From: Euryhalocaulis caribicus
Lineage (GTDB): Bacteria > Pseudomonadota > Alphaproteobacteria > Caulobacterales > Maricaulaceae
Direction: 5' to 3'
Assembly: GCF_000412185.1 (NCBI RefSeq)
Contig: NZ_ASJA01000015.1
Coordinates: 1-64,000, forward strand
Length of the DNA: 64,000 nucleotides
Position numbers and translations under genes: made by a program. This document shows positions 16,697 to 24,308 of the stretch, piece after piece. Below the pieces are notes generated by a model, which was not told the DNA's origin, did no database searches, and saw only the letters and a list, made by a program, of their open reading frames with translations. Positions within the stretch are counted from its first letter, which is position 1. The number at the start of each line of letters is the position of its first letter.

Positions 16697-17923
16697 TTGA
16701 AACAGGACGCCAAGACGATTGCCGCCTCGCCGGAGACCAAGGCGGCGCACCATGATTTCCTGAGCGCCTTCGAGGCGTTCAAGGCGGCCAATGACGAGCG
16801 GCTGGCCGAACTGGAGAAGAAGGCCGCCGCCGACACGCTGCTGGAGGACAAGGTCGGGCGGATCGACGATGCGCTGACCCGTCAGAAGGCGGCGCTGGAC
16901 CGCATGGCGCTGGACGCCGCGCGGCCCGATCTGGGCGAGGCGAAATCGGCCGGGCCGAGCGAGGCCAAGGCCGCCTTCGACGCCTATGCCCGGCAGGGCG
17001 ACGCGGCGCGCCTGATGCAGGTGAAATCTCTGTCCGCCGGGTCGGACGCCGATGGCGGCTATGTGGTCCCCGAGGAGACCGAGCGGACCATCGAGGCGCG
17101 GCTGGCCGAGGCCTCGCCCATCCGCGCCATCGCCAGCGTGCGGCGCATCTCCGCGGGGACCTACCGCAAGCCGGTGAGCTTGGGCGGGGCGGCGTCCGGC
17201 TGGGCGGGCGAGACGGCGGCGCGGCCGGAGACGGACTCCCCGACCATGGACTTGCTGGAATTCCCGGCGGCCGAACTCTACGCCATGCCGGCGGCGACCC
17301 AGAGCCTGCTGGACGATGCGCTGGTGGATCTGGACGACTGGCTGGCCGGCGAGGTGCGCGACGTGTTCGCGGCGCAGGAAGGCGCGGCGTTCGTCAGCGG
17401 TGACGGGGTGAACAAGCCCAAGGGATTCCTGAGCTATGACGTCGCCGCCGAAGGCGCGCAGGACTGGGGCGAGCTGGGCTATCTGGCGACGGGCGTGGAC
17501 GGCGATTTTGCCGCCTCCGACCCGCTGGATGACCTGATCGAGTTGATCTATGCGCCCAAGCCCGGCTACCGCGCCAATGGGCGGTTCGTGATGAACCGGC
17601 GCACGGTCTCCAGGGTGCGGCGCTTCAAGGACGCGGACGGGAATTATGTCTGGCGGCCAGCGGCGGAGGCGGGGCAGGCCTCGACCCTGCTGGGCTATGC
17701 GGTGAGCGAGGCGGAGGACATGCCGGATGTCGGCTCCGACGCCATGGCCATCGCATTCGGCGATTTCCGGCGCGGCTATCTGGTGGTGGATCGCCAGGGC
17801 GTGCAGGTGCTGCGCGATCCCTACAGCGCCAAGCCGTACGTCCTGTTCTACACGACCAAGCGCGTGGGTGGCGGCGTGCAGGACTTCGACGCGATCAAGC
17901 TGCTGAAGTTCGGCGTCTCCTGA
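16697..17923 (+). CDS. GTA major capsid protein (orfg5), HK97 fold
   Basis: A 408-residue HK97-type capsid protein. Residues 1 to about 110 form a helical delta/scaffold segment (HDFLSAFEAFKAANDERLAELEKK and following) that the protease removes. The mature part starts near VKSLSAGSDADGGYVVP, the conserved N-arm, and continues through the E-loop and P-domain to AYVLF-like C-terminal strands (KPYVLFYTTKRVGGGVQDFDAIKLL). The start is TTG at 16697, preceded by a strong AAGGAG at 16685-16690; no ATG fits. The gene is bracketed by terminator-like hairpins on both sides, an unusual setting for the most abundant GTA protein. Confidence 0.95.
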   Translation: MKQDAKTIAASPETKAAHHDFLSAFEAFKAANDERLAELEKKAAADTLLEDKVGRIDDALTRQKAALDRMALDAARPDLGEAKSAGPSEAKAAFDAYARQGDAARLMQVKSLSAGSDADGGYVVPEETERTIEARLAEASPIRAIASVRRISAGTYRKPVSLGGAASGWAGETAARPETDSPTMDLLEFPAAELYAMPAATQSLLDDALVDLDDWLAGEVRDVFAAQEGAAFVSGDGVNKPKGFLSYDVAAEGAQDWGELGYLATGVDGDFAASDPLDDLIELIYAPKPGYRANGRFVMNRRTVSRVRRFKDADGNYVWRPAAEAGQASTLLGYAVSEAEDMPDVGSDAMAIAFGDFRRGYLVVDRQGVQVLRDPYSAKPYVLFYTTKRVGGGVQDFDAIKLLKFGVS

Positions 17924-17953
17924 GACCGAGCCAGCGCGATCCACGAACAAGGA

Positions 17954-17988
17954 CCCCGGACGGGAAACCGTCCGGGGCTTTTTATTTC
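17954..17988 (+). terminator. Strong intrinsic terminator after the capsid gene
   Basis: CCCCGGACGG (17954-17963), a GAAA tetraloop and CCGTCCGGGG (17968-17977) make a perfect ten-pair stem, followed by CTTTTTATTT. It is a textbook Rho-independent terminator, 30 bases after the capsid stop and ending one base ahead of the orfg6 start codon. Confidence 0.95.
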
Positions 17989-18543
17989 ATGACATTGAAA
18001 ATCATCACGCCGCCGGCCGCGGAGCCTGTCTCCCTAGCCGAGGCGAAGACCTATTTGCGGGTCGATCATGACGCGGAAGACGCGCTGATCGGCGCATTCG
18101 TGACCGCCGCGCGGCAACGCGTGGAGGCGCTGACCGGGCGGGTCCTGATTTCGACGCGGCTGGTGGAGGTCCGCGATGGCTGGGCGATGAGCAGCCAGCA
18201 CGCGCTGCCCGCCGCACCGGTGAGCGAGGTTCACGAGATCCGGCTGCTGACGGCGGACGGAACGGCGGAGACGGTTGCCCCGGCGGACTGGTACGCGGAC
18301 CTGAAGAGCGATCCGGCGCGGCTGGTCTCGCTGAAAGGGATATGGCCGCGCGTCAGGCGCGAGGCCGGGGGAATCGAGATCGAGTTCACCGCGGGCTATG
18401 GCGCGGCGGCGGAGGAGGTTCCGGCGCCGCTACGCCAAGCGGTGCGGGCGCTGACGGCCGAGGCTTATGAGGGGCGCGGGGCGGAGGCGATGCCGCTCTC
18501 CGTCCAGGCGCTGATCGCCCCCTATGCGCTGGCGCGGCTGTGA
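17989..18543 (+). CDS. GTA head-tail connector (orfg6), gp6/phiE125 gp8-like
   Basis: A 184-residue adaptor that docks beneath the portal. The opening ITPPAAEPVSLAEAKTYLRVDHDAED, followed by IGAFVTAARQRVEALTGRVLI, is the signature of the phage gp6/phiE125 gp8 connector family. The later FTAGYG and PAPLRQAVRALTAEAY segments also fit. It starts at an ATG immediately after the capsid terminator's T-run, so it has almost no leader. Its stop overlaps the next gene by GTGA. Confidence 0.9.
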   Translation: MTLKIITPPAAEPVSLAEAKTYLRVDHDAEDALIGAFVTAARQRVEALTGRVLISTRLVEVRDGWAMSSQHALPAAPVSEVHEIRLLTADGTAETVAPADWYADLKSDPARLVSLKGIWPRVRREAGGIEIEFTAGYGAAAEEVPAPLRQAVRALTAEAYEGRGAEAMPLSVQALIAPYALARL

Positions 18544-18854
18544 GGGCGGACCTGAACCGGCGGGTAAGCCTGCTGGCGCCGGTGCGCGCGGCGGCGCCAG
18601 GCGGCGGGGCGGCGCTGAGCTTCGACGAGGTTGGCGTCGTCTGGGCCGCGATTGCGGCGGAGAGCGCGCGCGAGCGCGGGCGGTTCGAGACGCTGCAGAC
18701 CGCGACGCGGTTTTCCGTGCGTATCCGGCACCGCGGCGACGTGAAGCCCGGCTGGCGCGCGGGCTGGGCCGGGCGGGTGCGGCGCGTGACGGCGGCCTAT
18801 GACCCGGACGGGTCGCGGCAATTCCTGATCCTGATCTGTGAGGACGAGACATGA
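18540..18854 (+). CDS. GTA head-tail joining/closure protein (orfg7)
   Basis: A 104-residue protein of the SPP1 gp16-like head-closure family: ADLNRRVSLLAPVR at the N-terminus, WAAIAAESARERGRFE in the middle, and a final YDPDGSRQFLILICEDE strand pair. It starts with GTG inside the orfg6 stop and ends inside the orfg8 start (ATGA). Acts as ring between connector and tail terminator in GTA particles. Confidence 0.85.
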   Translation: MRADLNRRVSLLAPVRAAAPGGGAALSFDEVGVVWAAIAAESARERGRFETLQTATRFSVRIRHRGDVKPGWRAGWAGRVRRVTAAYDPDGSRQFLILICEDET

Positions 18855-19246
18855 GTTCGGCATTCGCCGTTCAGCGGGCGTTGCATGAGGCGCTGTCCGC
18901 GGACGCCGGCGTGACCGCCCTTCTGGGCGATCCGCCAAGACTGTGGGACCGGCCCCCGCGCGAGGCGTTTTTCCCCTTTGCCAGCTATGGCGGGACGCGC
19001 AGCGAGGAATTGCCCGACGGGCTGCAGGCGCACCGGATGACGCTGTTCGCCTGGTCCCGCGAGACGGGGCGGGAGGAAGCGGCGTCCGTGATCGCGGCGA
19101 TGCGCAGCGCGCTGCACCATGCGGCGCTGACGCTGGAAGACGGGACGTTGGTCAGTTTGCGGGCGGTCTATTCCGACGTGCTGAAGAGCGACGGACGGAC
19201 CTTTCAGGGCGTGCTGCGGCTGCGTGCCGTCACGGAAGCGGAATGA
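18851..19246 (+). CDS. GTA tail terminator-like protein, DUF3168 (orfg8)
   Basis: A 131-residue DUF3168 protein, the usual orfg8. Visible features are FAVQRALHEALSADAGVTALLG at the start, FPFASYGGTRSEE in the middle, and the C-terminal DGRTFQGVLRLRAVTE strand. Such proteins cap the tail tube at the head-proximal end. Coupled to orfg7 by ATGA. An 83-base gap with a palindromic repeat follows before the tail-tube gene. Confidence 0.88.
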   Translation: MSSAFAVQRALHEALSADAGVTALLGDPPRLWDRPPREAFFPFASYGGTRSEELPDGLQAHRMTLFAWSRETGREEAASVIAAMRSALHHAALTLEDGTLVSLRAVYSDVLKSDGRTFQGVLRLRAVTEAE

Positions 19247-19279
19247 GCGCCTTTCGGCGAGATTTTCTTGAAGGCTGGG

Positions 19280-19300
19280 TCCTCCGGTCAAGCCGGAGGA
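19280..19300. repeat. Short palindromic repeat element between orfg8 and orfg9
   Basis: TCCTCCGG (19280-19287), loop TCAAG, CCGGAGGA (19293-19300) forms an eight-pair hairpin, embedded in GCTGGG...TGACAGCGG. The wording resembles dispersed palindromic repeats that I recall as common in intergenic regions of alphaproteobacteria. Only one copy was noticed in this window, so the dispersed nature is unproven. Confidence 0.55.
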
Positions 19301-19328
19301 TGACAGCGGAAGTTTGGGGAGTGGGCTT

Positions 19329-19745
19329 ATGACCGCGCAGGCGGGGAAGGACATGCTGATCAAGATCGGCGACGGGGCGGCGGAGGAGAGTTTCGCGACG
19401 CTGGCGGGGCTGCGGGCCAGGACGATCAGCCTGAATGCGAGGACGGTGGACGCGACGGATGCGGACAGCGCCGGCGGGTGGCGGGAATTGCTGCCCGGGG
19501 CCGGGGTGAAATCGGCGAGCGTGTCCGGGACGGGGATCTTCCGCGACAGGGCTGCGGACGAGACGGCGCGGACGGTGTTCTTCGCGGGCGAGGCGCGGCG
19601 GTTCCAGCTGGTCATCCCCGATTTCGGGGTGCTGGAGGGGCCGTTCGTGATCGCGGCGCTGGAATATTCCGGGCGGTTCGACGGCGAGGCGCAGTATGCG
19701 CTGACGTTGGCCTCGGCCGGCGAGATCGGGTTCTCGGCGCTGTGA
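19329..19745 (+). CDS. GTA major tail-tube protein (orfg9), TP901-1 family
   Basis: A 138-residue tail-tube protein. TAQAGKDMLIKIGDG opens the first strand, RTISLNARTVDATDADSAGGWRELLPGAG is the highly conserved family stretch, and FVIAALEYSGRFDGEAQYALTLASAGEI closes it. Stacked hexamers of this protein form the tail around the tape measure. The ATG at 19329 gives the conserved N-terminus; GGGGAG lies upstream. Overlaps orfg10 by GTGA. Confidence 0.93.
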   Translation: MTAQAGKDMLIKIGDGAAEESFATLAGLRARTISLNARTVDATDADSAGGWRELLPGAGVKSASVSGTGIFRDRAADETARTVFFAGEARRFQLVIPDFGVLEGPFVIAALEYSGRFDGEAQYALTLASAGEIGFSAL

Positions 19746-20035
19746 CGAACGGCGCGCGGGGAGAAGTGCAGGTCGAGATTGGCGGCGTCTCGCGCAGGCT
19801 GTGCCTGACGCTGGGCGCGCTGGCGGAGATCGAGACGGTGCTGGAGGCGGACGGGCTGGAGGCGCTGGGCGCGCGGCTGTCCCGCCTGGGCGCGGCGGAT
19901 CTGGACGTGGTGCTGCGGGCGCTGCTGCGCGGCGGCGGCGAGGCGGCGCTGGCCGGTCAGGCGGAGGCGCTGAACATCAATCCGAAAGAGGCGGCGCGGG
20001 GCGTGGCGGAGGCGTTCCGCCGGGCTTTCGCGTGA
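19742..20035 (+). CDS. GTA orfg10, tail assembly protein
   Basis: A 97-residue protein of the GTA-family orfg10 type, with GEVQVEIGGVSRRLCLTLGALAEIE at the N-terminus and a C-terminal NINPKEAARGVAEAFRRAF segment. It is thought to be a tail assembly chaperone together with orfg10.1, similar to the G/GT pair of lambda. It begins with GTG within the orfg9 stop, so it is too short and too embedded to stand out by itself. Ends at a GTGA overlap with orfg10.1. Confidence 0.85.
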   Translation: MTNGARGEVQVEIGGVSRRLCLTLGALAEIETVLEADGLEALGARLSRLGAADLDVVLRALLRGGGEAALAGQAEALNINPKEAARGVAEAFRRAFA

Positions 20036-20217
20036 ACGCGGTCTGGCGCGGGGCGTTGCGTGCCGCCGCCGGGATGGGGCTGACGCCGGAGGCGTTCTGG
20101 CGGCTTTCGGTGGCAGAGTGGCGGGCGTTGAACGGCGAAGGCGGCGGGCTGAAGCGCGCGGCGTTTGAGGCGCTGGCGGCGCGGTTTCCCGACAAGGAGG
20201 ATCAAGGCGGTGAGTGA
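20032..20217 (+). CDS. GTA orfg10.1, phage tail assembly chaperone-like
   Basis: A 61-residue protein starting at GTG within the orfg10 stop. VWRGALRAAAGMGLTPEAFWRLSVAEW matches the tail assembly chaperone family (DUF2376 type) that follows orfg10 in GTAs. The C-terminus is basic. Its last seven bases overlap the GTG start of the tape-measure gene. Short but strongly supported by order and motif. Confidence 0.82.
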   Translation: MNAVWRGALRAAAGMGLTPEAFWRLSVAEWRALNGEGGGLKRAAFEALAARFPDKEDQGGE

Positions 20218-20722
20218 CGGATACGGGGCCGAGGAGGCCGAAGCGGCGGGCGATGCGCTGCTGGTCATGGCGGAAGGGCCGGCGCGGGAGTCGGCGGAAC
20301 TGATCTCGGCGGCGTTTCGCGAGGCGGGGCGGGAGATCGAGGACGCGCTGGCCGGCGCGGCGCGGACGGGGGAGTTTTCGTTCAAGGTGATGGCGGCCTC
20401 GATACAGGCGGAGTTGTCTTCGCTGGCGATTGAGCGGTTTGTGCGCGCGCCGCTGAATTCGCTGGCGGACGGGCTGATGGGCGCGCTGCCGTTTGCCGGC
20501 GCGCGGGCCGAGGGCGGGCCGGTGGTTCCGGGCGGGGCGTATCTGGTGGGCGAGCGCGGACCGGAAGTGTTTCGGCCCGCGAGCGCCGGGGAGATTGGCG
20601 GCGCAGCGCCAAGCGTGACGGTGAACGTAAATGCGCCGCCGGGCGGCGGCGGGCGCGTGGACGAGCGGGCGCTGGCGGCGCAGGTGGCGCGGCTGGCCGC
20701 GCGCGGGATGCGGAGGCTCTGA
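20210..20722 (+). CDS. GTA tape measure protein (orfg11), short form
   Basis: A 170-residue protein in the tape-measure position. The first half is a long helical stretch (AALISAAFREAGREIEDALAGAAR-like pattern); the C-terminal half contains FAGARAEGGPVVPGGAYLVGE and GPEVFRPASAGEIG, the conserved end of GTA and phage tape measures. Start is GTG at 20210 with AAGGAGG at 20194-20200. It is shorter than the roughly 220 residues I recall for RcGTA, which would predict a short tail. Joins orfg12 through TGATG. Confidence 0.88.
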   Translation: MSDGYGAEEAEAAGDALLVMAEGPARESAELISAAFREAGREIEDALAGAARTGEFSFKVMAASIQAELSSLAIERFVRAPLNSLADGLMGALPFAGARAEGGPVVPGGAYLVGERGPEVFRPASAGEIGGAAPSVTVNVNAPPGGGGRVDERALAAQVARLAARGMRRL

Positions 20723-21354
20723 TGACAGCGTTTCACGAAGTGCGGTTTCCCTTCTCCATCGGGTTCGGCGCGAGCGGCGGGCCAGAGCGGCGCACGGAGA
20801 TCGTCACGCTGGGGTCGGGCAGGGAGGAGCGGAATACGCCGTGGGCCCGCTCGCGGCGGCGCTGGGATGCGGGGCCGGGCGTGAAGACGCTGGACGCGCT
20901 GCACGAGGCGCTGGCGTTCTTCGAGGCGCGGCGCGGGGCGCTACACGGATTCCGTTTCCGCGACCCGCTGGACCACAAGAGCTGTGCGCCGTCGGCGGCG
21001 GCGGGGGCAGAGGATCAGCGGATCGGGACGGGCGATGGAGAGACGCTGCAGTTCCGGTTGAGCAAGGTTTATGAGAGCGGCGGAGCGAGCTGGACGCGCG
21101 AGATAGCCAAGCCGGTTGAGGGGAGCGTTCGCGTGGCGGTGGACGGCGTGGAGCTGAATGCGGCGGCGTTCAGCGTGGATGCGGCGGCCGGGGTCGTGAC
21201 GTTGTTGCAGGCGCCGGAGAATGGCGCGGCGGTAACGGCGGGGTTCGAGTTCGATACGCCGGTGCGGTTCGACACCGACCGGTTCGAGGTGACGATCGAG
21301 GCGTTCCGCGCCGGGGCGCCGGTCAGCCTGCCGGTGATCGAAATTCTTTCGTGA
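20722..21354 (+). CDS. GTA distal tail protein, DUF2460 (orfg12)
   Basis: A 210-residue DUF2460 protein. FHEVRFPFSIGFGASGGPERRTEIV at the start, ALAFFEARRGALHGFRFRDPLDHKS, and the final FEFDTPVRFDTDRFEVTIEAF are the conserved blocks. In RcGTA the equivalent forms the ring at the distal tail end, joining tube and baseplate hub. It overlaps orfg11 by one base. The next GTA gene, orfg13, is 1.6 kb away because two unrelated genes intervene. Confidence 0.93.
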   Translation: MTAFHEVRFPFSIGFGASGGPERRTEIVTLGSGREERNTPWARSRRRWDAGPGVKTLDALHEALAFFEARRGALHGFRFRDPLDHKSCAPSAAAGAEDQRIGTGDGETLQFRLSKVYESGGASWTREIAKPVEGSVRVAVDGVELNAAAFSVDAAAGVVTLLQAPENGAAVTAGFEFDTPVRFDTDRFEVTIEAFRAGAPVSLPVIEILS

Positions 21355-21420
21355 TTGTCATTTTACGGAGCGCCGGGAAGCGGCGATGATCGCGCCTCAA
21401 ATCAATGGGGGAGAGACGCG

Positions 21421-22029
21421 ATGCGCATTCTGACCGGGGCTTTGCTGGCGGCGGGACTCGCTGCGCCGATGGCGGCACAGGCCAAGACCGAACAATTCAC
21501 CACGCAGGGCTATTCGATCAGCCAGAGTTACGAGATTGCGGCCGATCCGCAGACCGTGTTCGACGCGGCGACGGGCGATGTCTCCGGCTGGTGGGATCAC
21601 AGCTTCTCCCGCGGATTCGGGATGGATCCGGACGAGTTTTACCTGGAGCCGAAAGCGGGCGGGCATTTCATTGAACGCTTCGGGGATGGCGCGGAAGTGC
21701 TGCACGCGACCGTGATCTATGTGAAGCCGGGCGAGGCGCTGCGCTTTGACGGGCCGCTGGGCTTCAACGGCAACGCGATGAATTTCGTGGTCAGCTACAA
21801 GCTGTCGCCGACCGAGGCGGGGACGCAGTTCGACGTGCTGGTGAATATCAGCGGCCAGATCAACGAGCAGGGCGCGCAGGCCGCCGCCGGGGTGTGGGAC
21901 CACTTCATCGGCGACCGCCTGAAGACCTATGTCGAGGCGGGGTGTCATGAACGCCCGGATGAGCCGTGTTCGGCGTTTGAGGAGTCAGGCGTTGAAGAGG
22001 GCGAGGACGAGGGTGACGCTGAGCAGTGA
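21421..22029 (+). CDS. Exported SRPBCC-family (START-like) protein
   Basis: A 202-residue protein with a signal peptide (MRILTGALLAAGLAAPMAAQA) and a SRPBCC/polyketide-cyclase type fold: QSYEIAADPQTVFDAATGDVSGWWDHSF, then FIERFGDGAEVLHATVIYVKPGEALRFDGPLG. These helix-grip folds bind hydrophobic ligands. The C-terminal 16 residues are strongly acidic and lie antisense to the end of the AEC transporter (45-base overlap). Sits between orfg12 and orfg13; not a phage gene. Confidence 0.82.
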   Translation: MRILTGALLAAGLAAPMAAQAKTEQFTTQGYSISQSYEIAADPQTVFDAATGDVSGWWDHSFSRGFGMDPDEFYLEPKAGGHFIERFGDGAEVLHATVIYVKPGEALRFDGPLGFNGNAMNFVVSYKLSPTEAGTQFDVLVNISGQINEQGAQAAAGVWDHFIGDRLKTYVEAGCHERPDEPCSAFEESGVEEGEDEGDAEQ

Positions 22030-22923
22030 GAGCAGCGTTGTCACCGTGATCGCGGCGGCAATGGTGTTCTGATAGACGCGCTCATGCGCGGTCTGGACGA
22101 AGACGGCGACGGCGGTCGGCATTGAGGTGAACAGCACAGCCGCGCCGGTCTGTTCCGGAGTCGCGCCGATCAGGATCATGCCGAGCCAGGTGAGACCGGG
22201 CATGGCGATCAGCTTCATTAATGTGATGGCGGTAAGCCGCCCTGCACGCTCGGCCACCGGGCCGCGCGGGGCGACGGCGAGGCTGACGCCCAGCGCGAAC
22301 AGCGCGGCGGGACCGGCGGCGCGGCCCAGCAGGCGGAAGAAATTTTCCGCCGGCTCCGGGACCGGCAGGCGCAGCATGGCGACCAGAAAGCCGAGGATCA
22401 TCGCCAGCACGATGGGATTGCGGGCGACCCGGCGCAGGGCGTCCGCGCCCGCTTTCAGGGAAACGCCGGTCTGGCCGTCTTCCGGGGCGGTGATGAAGGC
22501 CGCGCCGAGGGCGATGATCACGATCCCCTCGCACAGCATCAGCAGAAGATAGGGCGCGCCCCATCCCTCGATCGTCAGGACGATGGGCAGGCCGAGGAAC
22601 ACCGCATTGCCGAGCGTGGAGCCGAAGGCGTGCGCGCCGGCCTCTCTCAGCGAAAGGCCGAACAGGGTGCGCGCCATGATCAGGCTGACGAAGAAAATAC
22701 CCACCGCGATGCCGAGATAGACGCCCGTGAAGGGCAGATCGGCGAGGCCGGGCGGCGGGTTCGTGGCCGCGAAGATGAACAGCGCGGCGGGCATGGCGAA
22801 CAGGAAAACGAACCGGTTGAGCGCCTGCGCCTGGTCGCCGGCGATCAGGTTCGCGCGCCCGGCGAAAAAGCCGAGCGCGATGATGGCGAAAACCGGAAGG
22901 GCCTGAGCGAGCGCGGGAAGCAT
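21985..22923 (-). CDS. AEC (auxin efflux carrier) family transporter
   Basis: A 312-residue inner-membrane protein with about ten hydrophobic segments in two groups of five, as in AEC permeases. Family features are PVFAIIALGFFAGRANLI at the N-terminus, a GNAVFLGLPIV element in TM4 and LFTSMPTAVAVFV near the C-terminal half. AEC proteins move small organic acids or similar solutes; substrate unknown. The real start is the ATG at 22923; the frame stays open upstream only as antisense of orfg13. Its last 45 bases overlap the convergent SRPBCC gene. Confidence 0.88.
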   Translation of the reverse strand: MLPALAQALPVFAIIALGFFAGRANLIAGDQAQALNRFVFLFAMPAALFIFAATNPPPGLADLPFTGVYLGIAVGIFFVSLIMARTLFGLSLREAGAHAFGSTLGNAVFLGLPIVLTIEGWGAPYLLLMLCEGIVIIALGAAFITAPEDGQTGVSLKAGADALRRVARNPIVLAMILGFLVAMLRLPVPEPAENFFRLLGRAAGPAALFALGVSLAVAPRGPVAERAGRLTAITLMKLIAMPGLTWLGMILIGATPEQTGAAVLFTSMPTAVAVFVQTAHERVYQNTIAAAITVTTLLSLLSVTLVLALFNA

Positions 22924-22980
22924 TGCGCGACCCGCATAGCGTGGCGGGGCCGCCGCCGGAAGCATCAAGAGGAAAATTAG

Positions 22981-23865
22981 ATGAGACAGATACCGGACGC
23001 CCTTCAGGTGAAGCTGGGGGGCGGGGTGACGACTCTGTGCTGGTGCTGGCGGGTGGAGCGCCGCGACGGGGCGGTGTTCGGGTTTACCAGCCATGACCGG
23101 GACCTCAGCTTTGACGGCGCCGATTACCGGGCGCGGGGCGGGTTCGAGCCGGGCGATATCCGGCGGGAGCTGGGCCTGAGCGTGGATGCGGGGAGCGTGC
23201 TGGGCGCGCTGAACGATGACGCGATCACCGAGGCCGATATCGCCGCCGGGCTGTGGGACGAGGCGGCGGTGACGGTTTTCCGTTTGGACTGGACGGCGCC
23301 GGAGCATCGCTATGCGGCCTGGCGCGGCGAGATCGGGGAGACGCGGCGCGGGGCGCTGGCCTTCGAGGCGGAGCTGCGCGCGCCCTCGCACCGCCTGACC
23401 CAGACGACGGGGCGGGTTTATTCGCGGCGGTGCGACGCGGATGTGGGGGATGCACGCTGCGCCGCGGATCTGGACGATCCGGCTTTCAAGGCCAGCGGGA
23501 CTGTTGAGACGGCGACAGGGGCGCGGGCGTTCGAGGCGGCGGGGCTGGCGGCCTTTGCGCCGGACTGGTTCTCGCGGGGGCGGCTGACCTTCGCGACGGG
23601 CGGGAATGCCGGGCTGTCCTTCGAGGTGGAGGCGCAGGCTGGGGCCAGCTTGACCCTGCGGCGGGCGCCGCCTCAGACCTTGGCCGAGGGCGATGCGTTC
23701 ACGGTCACGGCGGGGTGCGACAAGCGGTTTGCGACGTGCCGGGAGAAGTTTGGCAACGGGCTGAACTTTCGCGGGTTCCCACACATGCCGGGCAATGACG
23801 CGCTGATGGCCGGCCCGCGTGCGGGCGGGACCCATGATGGCGGGTCGCGCGGGATCGGCGCATGA
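22981..23865 (+). CDS. GTA baseplate hub protein, DUF2163 (orfg13)
   Basis: A 294-residue hub protein of the DUF2163/phage BR0599 family. LCWCWRVERRDGAVFGFTSHDRDL at the start and CDKRFATCREKFGNGLNFRGFPHMPGND at the end are diagnostic. The four conserved cysteines (RRCDAD, ARCAAD, AGCDKR, ATCREK) match those that I recall as iron-sulphur ligands in the RcGTA hub. The ATG directly follows the AEC promoter region, so this gene may depend on its own promoter in the 22924-22980 gap. Coupled to orfg14 by ATGA. Confidence 0.93.
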   Translation: MRQIPDALQVKLGGGVTTLCWCWRVERRDGAVFGFTSHDRDLSFDGADYRARGGFEPGDIRRELGLSVDAGSVLGALNDDAITEADIAAGLWDEAAVTVFRLDWTAPEHRYAAWRGEIGETRRGALAFEAELRAPSHRLTQTTGRVYSRRCDADVGDARCAADLDDPAFKASGTVETATGARAFEAAGLAAFAPDWFSRGRLTFATGGNAGLSFEVEAQAGASLTLRRAPPQTLAEGDAFTVTAGCDKRFATCREKFGNGLNFRGFPHMPGNDALMAGPRAGGTHDGGSRGIGA

Positions 23866-24308
23866 GCCGGGCGGCGATACTGGCCGAGGCGCGGGACTGG
23901 CTGGGCACGCCCTATCGGCATCAGGCAAGCGTAAAGGGCGCGGGCGCGGATTGTCTGGGGCTGGTGCGGGGCGTGTGGCGCGGGGTGTATGGCGCAGAGC
24001 CGGAAACGCTGCCGCCCTATACGCCGGACTGGGCGGAGCGCGGCGGGGCGGAGACGCTGCGCGACGGGGCGCGGCGGCATTTGCGCGAGATCGCGCTGGA
24101 GGCGGCGCGGCCGGGGGACGTGATCCTGTTCCGCATCGCGGCGGGCGCGCCGGCCAAGCATTGCGCGATTTTGAGCGACGGGACGGCGGAGGCCGGGCGG
24201 ATCATCCATGCCTATTGGGGACGGGCGGTGACCGAGACCTGGCTGACGCCGTGGTGGCGGCGGCGCGCGGCCTGCGCATTTCGTTTTCCTGACATGGGGG
24301 CGGCCTGA
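23862..24308 (+). CDS. GTA NlpC/P60 peptidoglycan peptidase (orfg14)
   Basis: A 148-residue cysteine peptidase of the NlpC/P60 class. The catalytic cysteine is C31 in GAGADCLGLVRGVW; the histidine is in APAKHCAILSD. The opening ILAEARDWLGTPYRHQAS is typical. In RcGTA the equivalent is a tail-tip enzyme that helps the particle cross the recipient's cell wall. It overlaps orfg13 by ATGA and orfg15 by TGATG. Confidence 0.94.
   Translation: MSRAAILAEARDWLGTPYRHQASVKGAGADCLGLVRGVWRGVYGAEPETLPPYTPDWAERGGAETLRDGARRHLREIALEAARPGDVILFRIAAGAPAKHCAILSDGTAEAGRIIHAYWGRAVTETWLTPWWRRRAACAFRFPDMGAA

Noticed and set aside
21985-23928. A 647-codon minus-strand frame as one large AEC fusion protein
   Set aside because: Only the part from ATG 22923 shows AEC features; the N-terminal half is merely antisense of orfg13.
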